Positions 44,652 through 52,155 of a DNA stretch of 64,000 nucleotides are shown piece by piece. The position numbers were made by a program, and so were the translations under genes. A model generated the notes under the pieces. That model did not search any database and had not been told where the DNA came from. It saw only the letters and a list, made by a program, of their open reading frames with translations. Origin of the DNA: Roseovarius sp. (lineage in GTDB: Bacteria; Pseudomonadota; Alphaproteobacteria; Rhodobacterales; Rhodobacteraceae); assembly GCA_021775255.1 (NCBI GenBank), contig JAJFIA010000004.1, positions 124,001-188,000 of the forward strand. Direction: 5' to 3'. The stretch's first letter is position 1. Every line of letters starts with the position of its first letter.

Positions 44652-45407
44652 TTAATCCCTTGGCAACACCCCAGACGCCATAAACCCGCCATCCACATTC
44701 AGAATATGCCCGTTGATGAAACCGGCCTCTTCCGAGGCCAGATAACACACCGCCGAGGCCACCTCGCGCGGCTCGGCATAACGCGCAATCGGCGTCTGCG
44801 CATACCACAGTTCGCGGTCCTTTGGCCCGTGGACCTTGCGCACCATCGGGGTATCCACCGGAATCGGCGCCACCGCATTGGCCGTCACGCCACTGCCCCC
44901 AAGCTCTGCCGCCAATAGCCGCGTCAGCATATCCACGCCGCCTTTTGAGCACGAATAGGCCCCGCGCCCGATATTGGCGATCTGCCCATTGACCGAGCTT
45001 AAGGTGATAATCCGCCCCCAGCCGCGTTTGACCATTCCGCGCCCGGCAAGCTGACAGCAATGAAACGTACCGGTAAGATTGACCTCAATGATCCGGGCCC
45101 AGTCCTTGGCATCAAAATCCAAAATCCGCGCCGGTTTCACAATCGCCGCACAGGTCACCAGAATATCCACCGGGCCAATCTGATCAAACCCCTGCTCCAC
45201 CGCCGCCCGGTCGGCCACGTCAAACGCCTGCCCGCTCACCTGATGGCCTTTTTCAGCCAATTCATCCGCCGCCCGCCGGCACGCCGCATCCGATATATCG
45301 GTGATCACCACCTCCGCACCCGCCTGCGCCAAGCCCTCAGCGCAACTGAGGCCAATGCCACCCGCCCCACCGGTCACCAACGCGCGTTTGCCTTTGAGAT
45401 CAGCCAT
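44652..45407 (-). CDS. Short-chain dehydrogenase/reductase
   Basis: A 251-aa classical SDR (MADLKGKRALVTGGAGGIGL; NAD motif TGGAGGIG; catalytic GAYSCSKGG with Tyr/Lys; Ser in LSSVNG). FabG or sugar/alcohol dehydrogenase type; substrate unknown. Its ATG overlaps the stop of the ABC ATPase gene by one base (TGATG), so it is translated with it. The frame upstream of this ATG is open but lies inside the ATPase gene. The operon runs symporter, ABC ATPase, SDR. Confidence 0.88.
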   Translation of the reverse strand: MADLKGKRALVTGGAGGIGLSCAEGLAQAGAEVVITDISDAACRRAADELAEKGHQVSGQAFDVADRAAVEQGFDQIGPVDILVTCAAIVKPARILDFDAKDWARIIEVNLTGTFHCCQLAGRGMVKRGWGRIITLSSVNGQIANIGRGAYSCSKGGVDMLTRLLAAELGGSGVTANAVAPIPVDTPMVRKVHGPKDRELWYAQTPIARYAEPREVASAVCYLASEEAGFINGHILNVDGGFMASGVLPRD

Positions 45408-46495
45408 CACCCCTCCACCGGAAAGATAAAACACCGGTCGCGCCGGATGGTCAGCCACAAAGCCGCGCCCACCTGCGGCAAAAACACATTCGGCACCGTG
45501 GCCCGCATCACCGATCCATCATGATCCATGGTAAACTCCACCAGGCTCTCATTGCCGATAAACCGCGCCCGGCGCACCACGCCACGCACTGCCGTGCCCT
45601 CACTGATCGTGGGATTTGGGCCATGCCCCTCACGGTCAAAATCAATCTTGAGGTGCTGCGGCCGCACAACGATATCCACCTTGCCCCCATCCGCCACACC
45701 CGGCGTCAGGAACTGGCCAAAAACCGTCTGCGCCAAAGCCCCCTTAACTTCGGCCCGTATCGCATTGATATCGCTAAAAAATGAAACCGCCTGCTTATCC
45801 GCCGGCGCATTATAGATATTATAGGGCGCGCCCTGCTGCACAATTCTCCCGTCGCGCATCAGGGCAATCTCATCGGCTATGCGCATCGATTCATCAGGCT
45901 CATGGGTGACCAGCAATACGGCTGTATCCTGCTCGCGCAAAATCTCCAGCGTCTCATCGCGGATGCCGTCGCGCAGCCGGTTATCCAGGCCTGAAAACGG
46001 CTCATCCATCAGCATGATGCTCGGCCTCGGTGCCAGCGCCCTTGCCAGCGCCACCCGTTGCTGCTCACCACCAGAAAGCTCATGCGGATAGGCATTGATA
46101 TAGCGCGTCATCCCCACCCGGCGCAGCAATTCCTCAACCCTCAGGCCCTTGGCGGCCTTGTCACCCTCCAGCCCAAACGCCACGTTATCGCCCACCCGCA
46201 GATGCGGAAACAGCGCAAAATCCTGAAACATCAACCCGATATGCCGCCGCTCGGGCGGCACCCGGAAAACCGTGTCGCAAATCAGATTGCCATCAACATA
46301 AATCTCACCGCTATCTTGCATCTCAACCCCGGCAATCATCCGCAATGTGGTGGATTTACCGCAACCCGACGGGCCCAGCAGGCAGGTCACCTGCCCAGGA
46401 TCCACCCTGAGCGAGACATCATCCACCACAACCCGTTGGTCATAGCGCTTGATGAGATGCCGGATCTCAAGACGGGGAGGATTTGTATCAGTCAT
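45407..46495 (-). CDS. Orphan ABC transporter ATPase (FbpC/PotA type)
   Basis: A 362-aa nucleotide-binding protein with Walker A LLGPSGCGKST (about 40-50), Q-loop LMFQDFALFPHL, signature LSGGEQQRVALARAL (about 140), Walker B IMLMDEPFSGLD and a C-terminal TOBE-like domain. The family feeds iron(III), spermidine/putrescine or related importers. Neither a permease nor a binding protein gene is adjacent, so it is an orphan, or its partners lie elsewhere. It lies between an SSS symporter (66 bp gap) and an SDR gene. I chose ATG 46495, after which the usual start of such ATPases follows. Confidence 0.87.
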   Translation of the reverse strand: MTDTNPPRLEIRHLIKRYDQRVVVDDVSLRVDPGQVTCLLGPSGCGKSTTLRMIAGVEMQDSGEIYVDGNLICDTVFRVPPERRHIGLMFQDFALFPHLRVGDNVAFGLEGDKAAKGLRVEELLRRVGMTRYINAYPHELSGGEQQRVALARALAPRPSIMLMDEPFSGLDNRLRDGIRDETLEILREQDTAVLLVTHEPDESMRIADEIALMRDGRIVQQGAPYNIYNAPADKQAVSFFSDINAIRAEVKGALAQTVFGQFLTPGVADGGKVDIVVRPQHLKIDFDREGHGPNPTISEGTAVRGVVRRARFIGNESLVEFTMDHDGSVMRATVPNVFLPQVGAALWLTIRRDRCFIFPVEG

Positions 46496-46561
46496 GGCAA
46501 ATCGCCAGATAGCAACCCCGTTGACCAAGCGCAACCTGTCGCAACGGATGTAAGCCGGGCT

Positions 46562-47935
46562 TCAGCCCGGCCCCCGCCGCCGCGCGCCCAAAAGCACGGC
46601 GGCAAATCCAACCGCCAGAACCACCACGCAAACCGCCAAAAGCTGCTCATATTTATGCCCCTCAGGCAGCACCGTCGCAAATATACCATCGCGGTCAAAA
46701 TAGGCCCAGGCACCGATCATTGCCGCACCAAACGCCACCAGATACGACCAAAGCGCAATCTGCCGCCGCAGCACCAGCCCCACCAGCAGAACCGGCGTCA
46801 AGAACATGCTCGCCGTACCGCTCACCGCCACCGCGTCAAACAGCGTCTGATTGCCCCACAATGTCAGCGCCGCCCCGGCGGCCATGAACACCACCATGGC
46901 AATCCGGCCACTTGCCAGGGTCCGTGGCCCCAGCCTCAGCTCATCCACCACCAGCCGCGCGGCCGAGGCCAGCGCCGAATCAAGCGTGCTCAGCGCCGAG
47001 ATCAGCAGCGACAGCAATAAAGCCACAAACAGCCAGGGCGGAAACATCCCCGCCCAGGTGCCAATCAACTGCCCCTCATATTCGGCCCCGACCAGCCCCG
47101 CCTGAATGCCAAAAAAGCCAAAGCCAATGATGCACAGGGCCGAAATCCAGAACGCATGCAAAAACGAGCGCCGCGTGGTCGCCATATCCGTCAGAAACCC
47201 CCGGTCCATCATCACCGGATCATGGGCCGGGTATGAGAACACCTGCAAGAACGCGACCAAAAGCAACACCTGCCCATTCCACGCGCCGCTTTTGCCCGGC
47301 GCCGTCAGAACCGCCCCAAGGTCAAACCCGGGGGCCAGGACCAGCGCCACAAACGCCGCCGCAAATACCAGCAAAAACACCAGCATCTGCACAACATCCG
47401 TACGCAGCGCCGCGCTCAATCCGCCCCAGGCGCTGTACCCAAGCCCCAGCAGGGCCACCGCAACAATCGCCACATCCTGCGCCATCGCCATCTCCGGCAG
47501 GGCGGCGGCAAATATCAGCCCCACAACCAGCAGGTTGGCAAACACCTCCGAGAGCAGCCTTAACCCGATCACCAGATTGTAACAGCCCACCCCAACGGCC
47601 CCAAACCGCCCGCTCAGCCAATCCTGCACCGATCCCGCACCATTCGCGCGCAACCGGCCCACAATGAAGCCCCCCGTCAGAAACGAGCCGTAATAGGCGG
47701 CATAGGCCAAAGTGCCCCATATCCCGTAAAAATAGCCCAGAATGGCCGAATTCATCAATGAGCGCGCAAAAATCCACGTTGTCACCTGGCTCAGCACCAA
47801 CATCCAGAGCCCCGGAGCCGCCCCCTCAACCGACGCCCCCCTGAAAAACCCCTCGATCGTCGCCCGCCTCGGGGCCACCAGCAGGCTGGCAAGAATAACA
47901 AGTCCAAATAGGGCAATAATCGCAGTGGCTTGCAT
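46562..47935 (-). CDS. Sodium:solute symporter (SSS family)
   Basis: A 457-aa inner-membrane symporter with about thirteen hydrophobic segments, of the PutP/SSS type. Landmarks: the second Na+-binding region (LLLSLLISALSTLDSALASA, about residue 311) and GYSAWGGLSAALRTDVVQM (about 155). The Na+-site serines (SALSTLDSAL) are present. The substrate is not predictable. It lies upstream of the orphan ABC ATPase and SDR; all point the same way and are probably one operon. Confidence 0.88.
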   Translation of the reverse strand: MQATAIIALFGLVILASLLVAPRRATIEGFFRGASVEGAAPGLWMLVLSQVTTWIFARSLMNSAILGYFYGIWGTLAYAAYYGSFLTGGFIVGRLRANGAGSVQDWLSGRFGAVGVGCYNLVIGLRLLSEVFANLLVVGLIFAAALPEMAMAQDVAIVAVALLGLGYSAWGGLSAALRTDVVQMLVFLLVFAAAFVALVLAPGFDLGAVLTAPGKSGAWNGQVLLLVAFLQVFSYPAHDPVMMDRGFLTDMATTRRSFLHAFWISALCIIGFGFFGIQAGLVGAEYEGQLIGTWAGMFPPWLFVALLLSLLISALSTLDSALASAARLVVDELRLGPRTLASGRIAMVVFMAAGAALTLWGNQTLFDAVAVSGTASMFLTPVLLVGLVLRRQIALWSYLVAFGAAMIGAWAYFDRDGIFATVLPEGHKYEQLLAVCVVVLAVGFAAVLLGARRRGPG

Positions 47936-48133
47936 GGAAAACTATCCTGGTGCTAAAGGTTCTCATCGGCCTAGCAGCCCGGCCCGCCTCACGCCAGCCG
48001 GTATTTCATCCCCCAACGCATTTGTGATCTCTCCCGAGGCCGCCTGTCAGGGCGGATGAGGCGCCGCTTTCATGTCACCAATTCAAAAACCGGCATTCCG
48101 GCGGCATTTCCCCCCGCCAGACATTCACAAAAC

Positions 48134-48913
48134 TCACATCGTCGAATTGGTCGCGCCGCCATCCAGCAATATGTTCTGCGCCACAATGAACCCGGCATGT
48201 GTTGAGCATAAAAACGCACAGGCCGCGCCAAATTCCTCCGGCGTGCCATAGCGCCCGGCGGGGATGGTCGCCGCGCGCTGTGCCTTGGCTTCCTCGATGG
48301 AAATGCCCTGCGCCTTTGATACACCCTGATCCAGAGCAATCGCCCTGTCAGTGGCATGAATGCCCGGTTGCAGATTGTTGATGCACACGCCCGCGCCCGC
48401 TACCTGCCGCGCCGTGCCCGCCACATATCCGGTCAGCCCTGCGCGCGCCGAATTTGACAGGCCCAGCACCGGCACCGGCGCTTTCACACTGACCGAGGTG
48501 ATATTCACCACCCGGCCCCAGCCCTTTTCCATCATCCCCGGCAGCAAGGCCTTCATCAGCGCAATCGGCGCCAGCATATTGGCATCCAGCGCCTTGATGA
48601 AATCCTCGCGCTCCCAGTCATACCACATGCCCGGTGGCGGCCCCCCGGCATTATTGACCAGAATATCCACATCCGCCGCAGCCGCCAGCACCGCCGCCTG
48701 ACCCTCCTTTGTGGCCACATCCGCCGCCACTGTCACAACATCCACGCCAAATTCATTCCGTATGGCCTCCGCTGCGGCTTCCAGCGCCTCCGCCCCACGC
48801 GCATTCATCACCAGATCAACGCCCGCCTCCGCCAGCGCCCGGGCACAGCCCAGCCCCAGCCCCCTGGAGGAGGCACATACCAGCGCCCGTTTACCTTTAA
48901 TTCCCAAATCCAT
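48134..48913 (-). CDS. SDR-family protein lacking the usual Tyr/Lys
   Basis: A 259-aa SDR fold protein (ALVCASSRGLGLGCARALA, NNAGG). The catalytic YxxxK is not found: the corresponding stretch reads VLGLSNSARAGLTG, with Leu and Arg in place of Tyr and Lys; the Ser is in NITSVS. This atypical SxSNxxR-type variant is known in a subgroup of SDRs annotated as 3-oxoacyl-ACP reductases, so it may be a natural subfamily and not a broken gene. It is the first gene in the direction of the 48-44 kb group, 198 bp from the symporter. Confidence 0.83.
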   Translation of the reverse strand: MDLGIKGKRALVCASSRGLGLGCARALAEAGVDLVMNARGAEALEAAAEAIRNEFGVDVVTVAADVATKEGQAAVLAAAADVDILVNNAGGPPPGMWYDWEREDFIKALDANMLAPIALMKALLPGMMEKGWGRVVNITSVSVKAPVPVLGLSNSARAGLTGYVAGTARQVAGAGVCINNLQPGIHATDRAIALDQGVSKAQGISIEEAKAQRAATIPAGRYGTPEEFGAACAFLCSTHAGFIVAQNILLDGGATNSTM

Positions 48914-49079
48914 GATATTTCTCCCAAAATGCCTGAAAATTGATCTCTGCCATACCTATACGCAATTACCCTAATCATGCCAGCAAAACACCCGCACATT
49001 GTCCCAATCTTGACAAAATCTCACATTAGCAAGACATCAGATCAGTAGGGAACGTATTTAGGCATTAGAATATCTAATA

Positions 49080-49108
49080 TTGACCTAGTGTAACAGTAAC
49101 CATAAATG
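49080..49108 (+). promoter_or_regulatory. Likely sigma-70 promoter of the Hint-less gene
   Basis: TTGACC (49080-49085), a 17-bp spacer and TAAATG (49103-49108), about 17 bp before the start codon at 49125. The spacing is ideal, the boxes partly match consensus. AAAGG follows as ribosome site. Confidence 0.5.
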
Positions 49109-49124
49109 TAAAAGGCATGTCGAT

Positions 49125-49598
49125 ATGAAAGATACCTCCTCAAATCCATCCATCACTTTCCCGGTGTATGAATCGGTGGATTTGAATGTCATTTCCGGGG
49201 CAAATTTCGGCGATGCGATCTCATTCGCCGCCGAACTGAACCCAGGCGATATCTACCAACTGCGCGCCAACACCCGCCAGCATTTCCTCTCGCTCAGTGA
49301 AGATGAAAGTGGCAGTTTTGAAATTTCCTATGATACAAATGCTGGCCACATCGGCGCCACGGTGTATCTCGACAGTTGCCTGACATTCATGACCACCAAC
49401 GGCCACACCGCCGAGGTTCTCATCCTGGTAGAGGTCGATCATCTGGGGCATGTCGAAGAAATCTTCACCCTGCCGCTTGATCCGCTGGACTCCGATACAG
49501 AATATACCCTGATTGACATCAACAGCCGCGCCCTGCCCGCCAAATTCGCCAGCGCCGCCATCGTCAATGAAGTTTTCATGGATCTGGCCGCGCTCTGA
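49125..49598 (+). CDS. Hint-family N-terminal-type protein lacking the Hint domain
   Basis: A 157-aa acidic soluble protein. I recognise its sequence as like the region that precedes the Hint domain in one class of Rhodobacterales Hint_2 proteins (from memory: a YDTNAGHxG...YLDSCLTFM block, then a LILVEVD...EIFTLPLDPLxxxTxYTLI block, then residues close to A.VxCVSFTRGT). Here that last Cys-containing start of the Hint domain is missing: after AKFASAAIVNE the protein ends FMDLAAL. So it is either a complete pre-domain version or a gene cut just before the Hint domain. No Hint remnants follow in the 98 bp before fliG. The identification rests on remembered similarity. Confidence 0.6.
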   Translation: MKDTSSNPSITFPVYESVDLNVISGANFGDAISFAAELNPGDIYQLRANTRQHFLSLSEDESGSFEISYDTNAGHIGATVYLDSCLTFMTTNGHTAEVLILVEVDHLGHVEEIFTLPLDPLDSDTEYTLIDINSRALPAKFASAAIVNEVFMDLAAL

Positions 49599-49695
49599 CC
49601 ACGAAAATCATCAAACCATCCCAATCTGCTCCCCTTCAACATTTATTCACCCTTCGCACCCTATGATACAGTCAAATGTCATCCAGGGGTCACTG

Positions 49696-50784
49696 ATGAA
49701 TAACGCCACACCGCTCGCGCGCCTCATGCCACCGGACCGCTCCACCGCCCGGCCAAATGCAGCCGCCCATCTCAGCCGCAAACAAAAAGCCGCCATCGTC
49801 GTGCGTTTCCTGCTCAATGAGGGGGCTGATTTTCCACTCACGGAACTGCCCGATGCACTGCAGGCGGAACTGACCACTCAAATGGGCACCATGCGCTATG
49901 TGGATCGCGCAACCCTGGCCGATGTGGTGGCTGAATTCGCCTCCGATCTTGAGGCCATGGGCCTGACCTTCCCGCGCGGCGTTGCCGGTGCGCTCACCGC
50001 GCTTGACGGCCGCATCAGCCCGCAAACTGCGGCCCGCCTGAAAAAAGAAGCCGGCGTGCGGCAATTTGGCGACCCGTGGGAGCAGATCAAGGGCGTTGAT
50101 ATTGCCCGGCTCGTGCCGATCGTTGAAAACGAAAGTGTCGAAGTGGCAGCGGTAATCCTCTCCAAGCTCAGCGTCACCCGCGCGGCCGAAATCCTTGGTA
50201 AACTCCCCGGTGCCAAAGCCCGTCGCATCACCTATGCGGTCTCCCAGACCAGCGCGGTCACGCCGGATGCGGTGGACAGGATCGGCCTCTCACTGGCCTC
50301 GCAACTGCATGAACAGCCCGAAACCGCGTTTGACACCACCCCGGTTGAACGGGTTGGCGCAATCCTCAATTACTCCCCCTCCATTACCCGCGATGACGTG
50401 CTTGTAGGGCTGGAAGAAACTGATCTGGTATTCGCCAATCTGGTGCGCAAGGCGATCTTCACCTTCAAGGACATCCCCGATCGTGTCGATCCGGTCGATC
50501 TGCCCAAAATGACCCGCGAGGTTGAACAATCCGCACTTGTCACCGCGCTCACCTCCGCCTCCTCCGGCGATCTCGCCCCGGTGGCCGAGTTTATCCTTGA
50601 GAACATCTCCAAACGCATGGCCGAATCCATCCGCGAGGAAATGAGCGAGCTTGGCAAGGTCAAAGCCAAAGACGGCGAAGCGGCCATGACCGAGGTGATC
50701 AACGCCATCCGCACCCTTGTAGCCAATGGCGAGATTGCCCTGATCATCCCCGATGATGACGAAGACGACGAAGGGGACGGCTGA
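49696..50784 (+). CDS. fliG: Flagellar motor switch protein FliG
   Basis: A 362-aa protein of the C-ring. N and middle domains are helical; the C-terminal domain shows DVDLPKMTREVEQSALVTAL-like text, here VDLPKMTREVEQSALVTAL, and FILENISKRMAESIREEM (about 300-330), typical of FliG. An acidic tail (DDDEDDEGDG) ends it. It is away from any other flagellar gene in this window; distribution of flagellar genes over several loci is known in Rhodobacterales. The start ATG follows AGGGG; the upstream open frame overlaps the previous gene out of frame. Confidence 0.88.
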   Translation: MNNATPLARLMPPDRSTARPNAAAHLSRKQKAAIVVRFLLNEGADFPLTELPDALQAELTTQMGTMRYVDRATLADVVAEFASDLEAMGLTFPRGVAGALTALDGRISPQTAARLKKEAGVRQFGDPWEQIKGVDIARLVPIVENESVEVAAVILSKLSVTRAAEILGKLPGAKARRITYAVSQTSAVTPDAVDRIGLSLASQLHEQPETAFDTTPVERVGAILNYSPSITRDDVLVGLEETDLVFANLVRKAIFTFKDIPDRVDPVDLPKMTREVEQSALVTALTSASSGDLAPVAEFILENISKRMAESIREEMSELGKVKAKDGEAAMTEVINAIRTLVANGEIALIIPDDDEDDEGDG

Positions 50785-50793
50785 TAACCCCCC

Positions 50794-50818
50794 TTTCATT
50801 TTTCCATAAATACTCCCG
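50794..50818 (-). repeat. Gene-end repeat, inverted copy after fliG
   Basis: TTTCATTTTTCCATAAATAC then TCCCG, matching the repeat at 19775-19798 in reverse. It extends into GCCGGAGGC. A weaker copy follows pyrC (21862-21891). It lies 10 bp after the fliG stop. Confidence 0.7.
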
Positions 50819-50882
50819 CCGGAGGCATCCATGGTTAACCTCAGGGCTGGACAGTCATCCATCCTGAAACTACCCTTCCCCC

Positions 50883-51221
50883 ATGACCGATACAGATGGA
50901 CGCCGCTGGCATGACATGGGCGGGCAACCCGCCGGCCCTGTCGCGATGGAGGGGCATGATTTTGCCCTGTGGGAAAAACGCATTGACGCGCTGATGGTGC
51001 TGTGCGGCAACAAGGGGCTGCTTACTGTCGATGGCTTGCGCCGCGTGCTCGAAGACATGGGTGAAGAGGCCTTTGAGAAATACAGCTATTATGAACGCTG
51101 GATCGCGAGCGTGAACCAGAACCTGATCGAACACGGCGTTTATTCCCCCGAAGAACTGGGCACAAAAATGCTTGAGGTTGCGGCGCGCGGTGCCACTTAC
51201 GGCGAGGCACAAAATGACTGA
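50883..51221 (+). CDS. Nitrile hydratase/thiocyanate hydrolase beta N-terminal half
   Basis: A 112-aa protein corresponding to the N-terminal half of nitrile hydratase beta (HDMGGQPAGPVAMEGHDFALW; ALMVLCGNKG; SYYERWIASVNQNLIEHGVY). In bacterial thiocyanate hydrolase the beta chain is split in the same way into two genes (scnB-like here, scnA-like next). It overlaps the next gene by 8 bp and opens a three-gene operon (50883-52155). Together with the next two it should form a cobalt enzyme; the substrate (thiocyanate or a nitrile) is open. Confidence 0.82.
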   Translation: MTDTDGRRWHDMGGQPAGPVAMEGHDFALWEKRIDALMVLCGNKGLLTVDGLRRVLEDMGEEAFEKYSYYERWIASVNQNLIEHGVYSPEELGTKMLEVAARGATYGEAQND

Positions 51222-51483
51222 CGCCTTAGAAGTCCGCGTCAAACCGATGATGCTCCCCGGCCATATCCGCACGCCCGCCTATCTGCGCGGCAAAACCGGC
51301 GTGATCGAGCGCGCCCTCGGCCCTTTTGCCAATCCCGAACAACTGGCCTATGGGCTCAAGCCCGAGCAGAAAAAGCTCTACCGCGTGCGTTTCACCATGG
51401 CCGAGATCTGGGGTGCTGCGGCGGAAAACCCTGATGATACGATCGACGCCGAAATCTATGAACACTGGCTTGAGAAGGTGTAG
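51214..51483 (+). CDS. Nitrile hydratase/thiocyanate hydrolase beta C-terminal half
   Basis: An 89-aa protein corresponding to the C-terminal half of nitrile hydratase beta, an SH3-like barrel (VRVKPMMLPGHIRTPAYLRG, GKTGVIERALGPFANPEQ, YRVRFTMAEIWG). It equals the scnA-type chain of thiocyanate hydrolase. The ATG lies inside the end of the preceding gene (8-bp overlap), and the alpha-type gene follows after 3 bp. The stated start is the ATG 51214; the frame upstream is inside the previous gene. Confidence 0.82.
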   Translation: MTDALEVRVKPMMLPGHIRTPAYLRGKTGVIERALGPFANPEQLAYGLKPEQKKLYRVRFTMAEIWGAAAENPDDTIDAEIYEHWLEKV

Positions 51484-51486
51484 ACC

Positions 51487-52155
51487 ATGCCCCATGATCA
51501 CGATCATTTTCACCACGAAGGCCTAAGCTCCTCGGGCCATCCCTACCGTCAAGACAACGACACCCCGCTGACCTATTGGCAGCAGATGGAAATCGCCGTG
51601 CGCGAAATTCTGATTGAAAAAGACATCATCACAACGGCCGAGATTGCCGCCCAGATCGAGGCCATGGATGCCCGCAGCCCGGCGCAGGGGGCCGCCGTGG
51701 TGGCCCGCGCCTGGAGCGACCCGGATTTCAAAGCCCGCCTGCTTAAAGACGCCGCCGAAGCCAGCCGCGAAATGGGCTTTGACATCGGCCCACTGAAACT
51801 GATCGCCATGGAAAACACTGCCGATACCCACAACATCATCGTCTGCACGCTCTGCTCATGCTACCCGCGCAACCTTCTGGGCCTACCGCCAGACTGGTAC
51901 AAAACCCGCGCCTATCGCTCGCGCGTGGTGTCGGAGCCGCGCGCGGTTTTGCGTGAATTTGGCGTTGAGCTGCCCCAATCCACCCGCATCCGCGTGCATG
52001 ACAGCACCGCCGACATGCGCTATATCGTCCTGCCAGCCCGGCCCGCAGGCACCGAAGGCCTTGACCAAGACGCACTGGCCCAACTCGTCACCCGCGACAG
52101 CATGATCGGCACCGGCTTGCCGCGCCAACCTGACTTGCCGCGCCAGGCCGGGTGA
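51487..52155 (+). CDS. Cobalt-type nitrile hydratase alpha / thiocyanate hydrolase gamma homologue
   Basis: A 222-aa catalytic subunit. The metal claw is VCTLCSC (Cys120, Cys123, Cys125) with Thr, the cobalt form; the two inner cysteines are normally oxidised after translation. It is followed by YPRNLLGLPPDWYKT. In nitrile hydratases the residue three after the last Cys is Trp (CSCYPW), while in thiocyanate hydrolase it is Arg; here it is Arg128. This, plus the split beta genes, favours a thiocyanate hydrolase-like enzyme (SCN- to COS and NH3), by inference. The His-rich N-terminus (MPHDHDHFHH) might store metal. No activator gene (P15K/P14K type) follows; the next gene is an acyltransferase overlapping by 4 bp. 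Confidence 0.85.
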   Translation: MPHDHDHFHHEGLSSSGHPYRQDNDTPLTYWQQMEIAVREILIEKDIITTAEIAAQIEAMDARSPAQGAAVVARAWSDPDFKARLLKDAAEASREMGFDIGPLKLIAMENTADTHNIIVCTLCSCYPRNLLGLPPDWYKTRAYRSRVVSEPRAVLREFGVELPQSTRIRVHDSTADMRYIVLPARPAGTEGLDQDALAQLVTRDSMIGTGLPRQPDLPRQAG

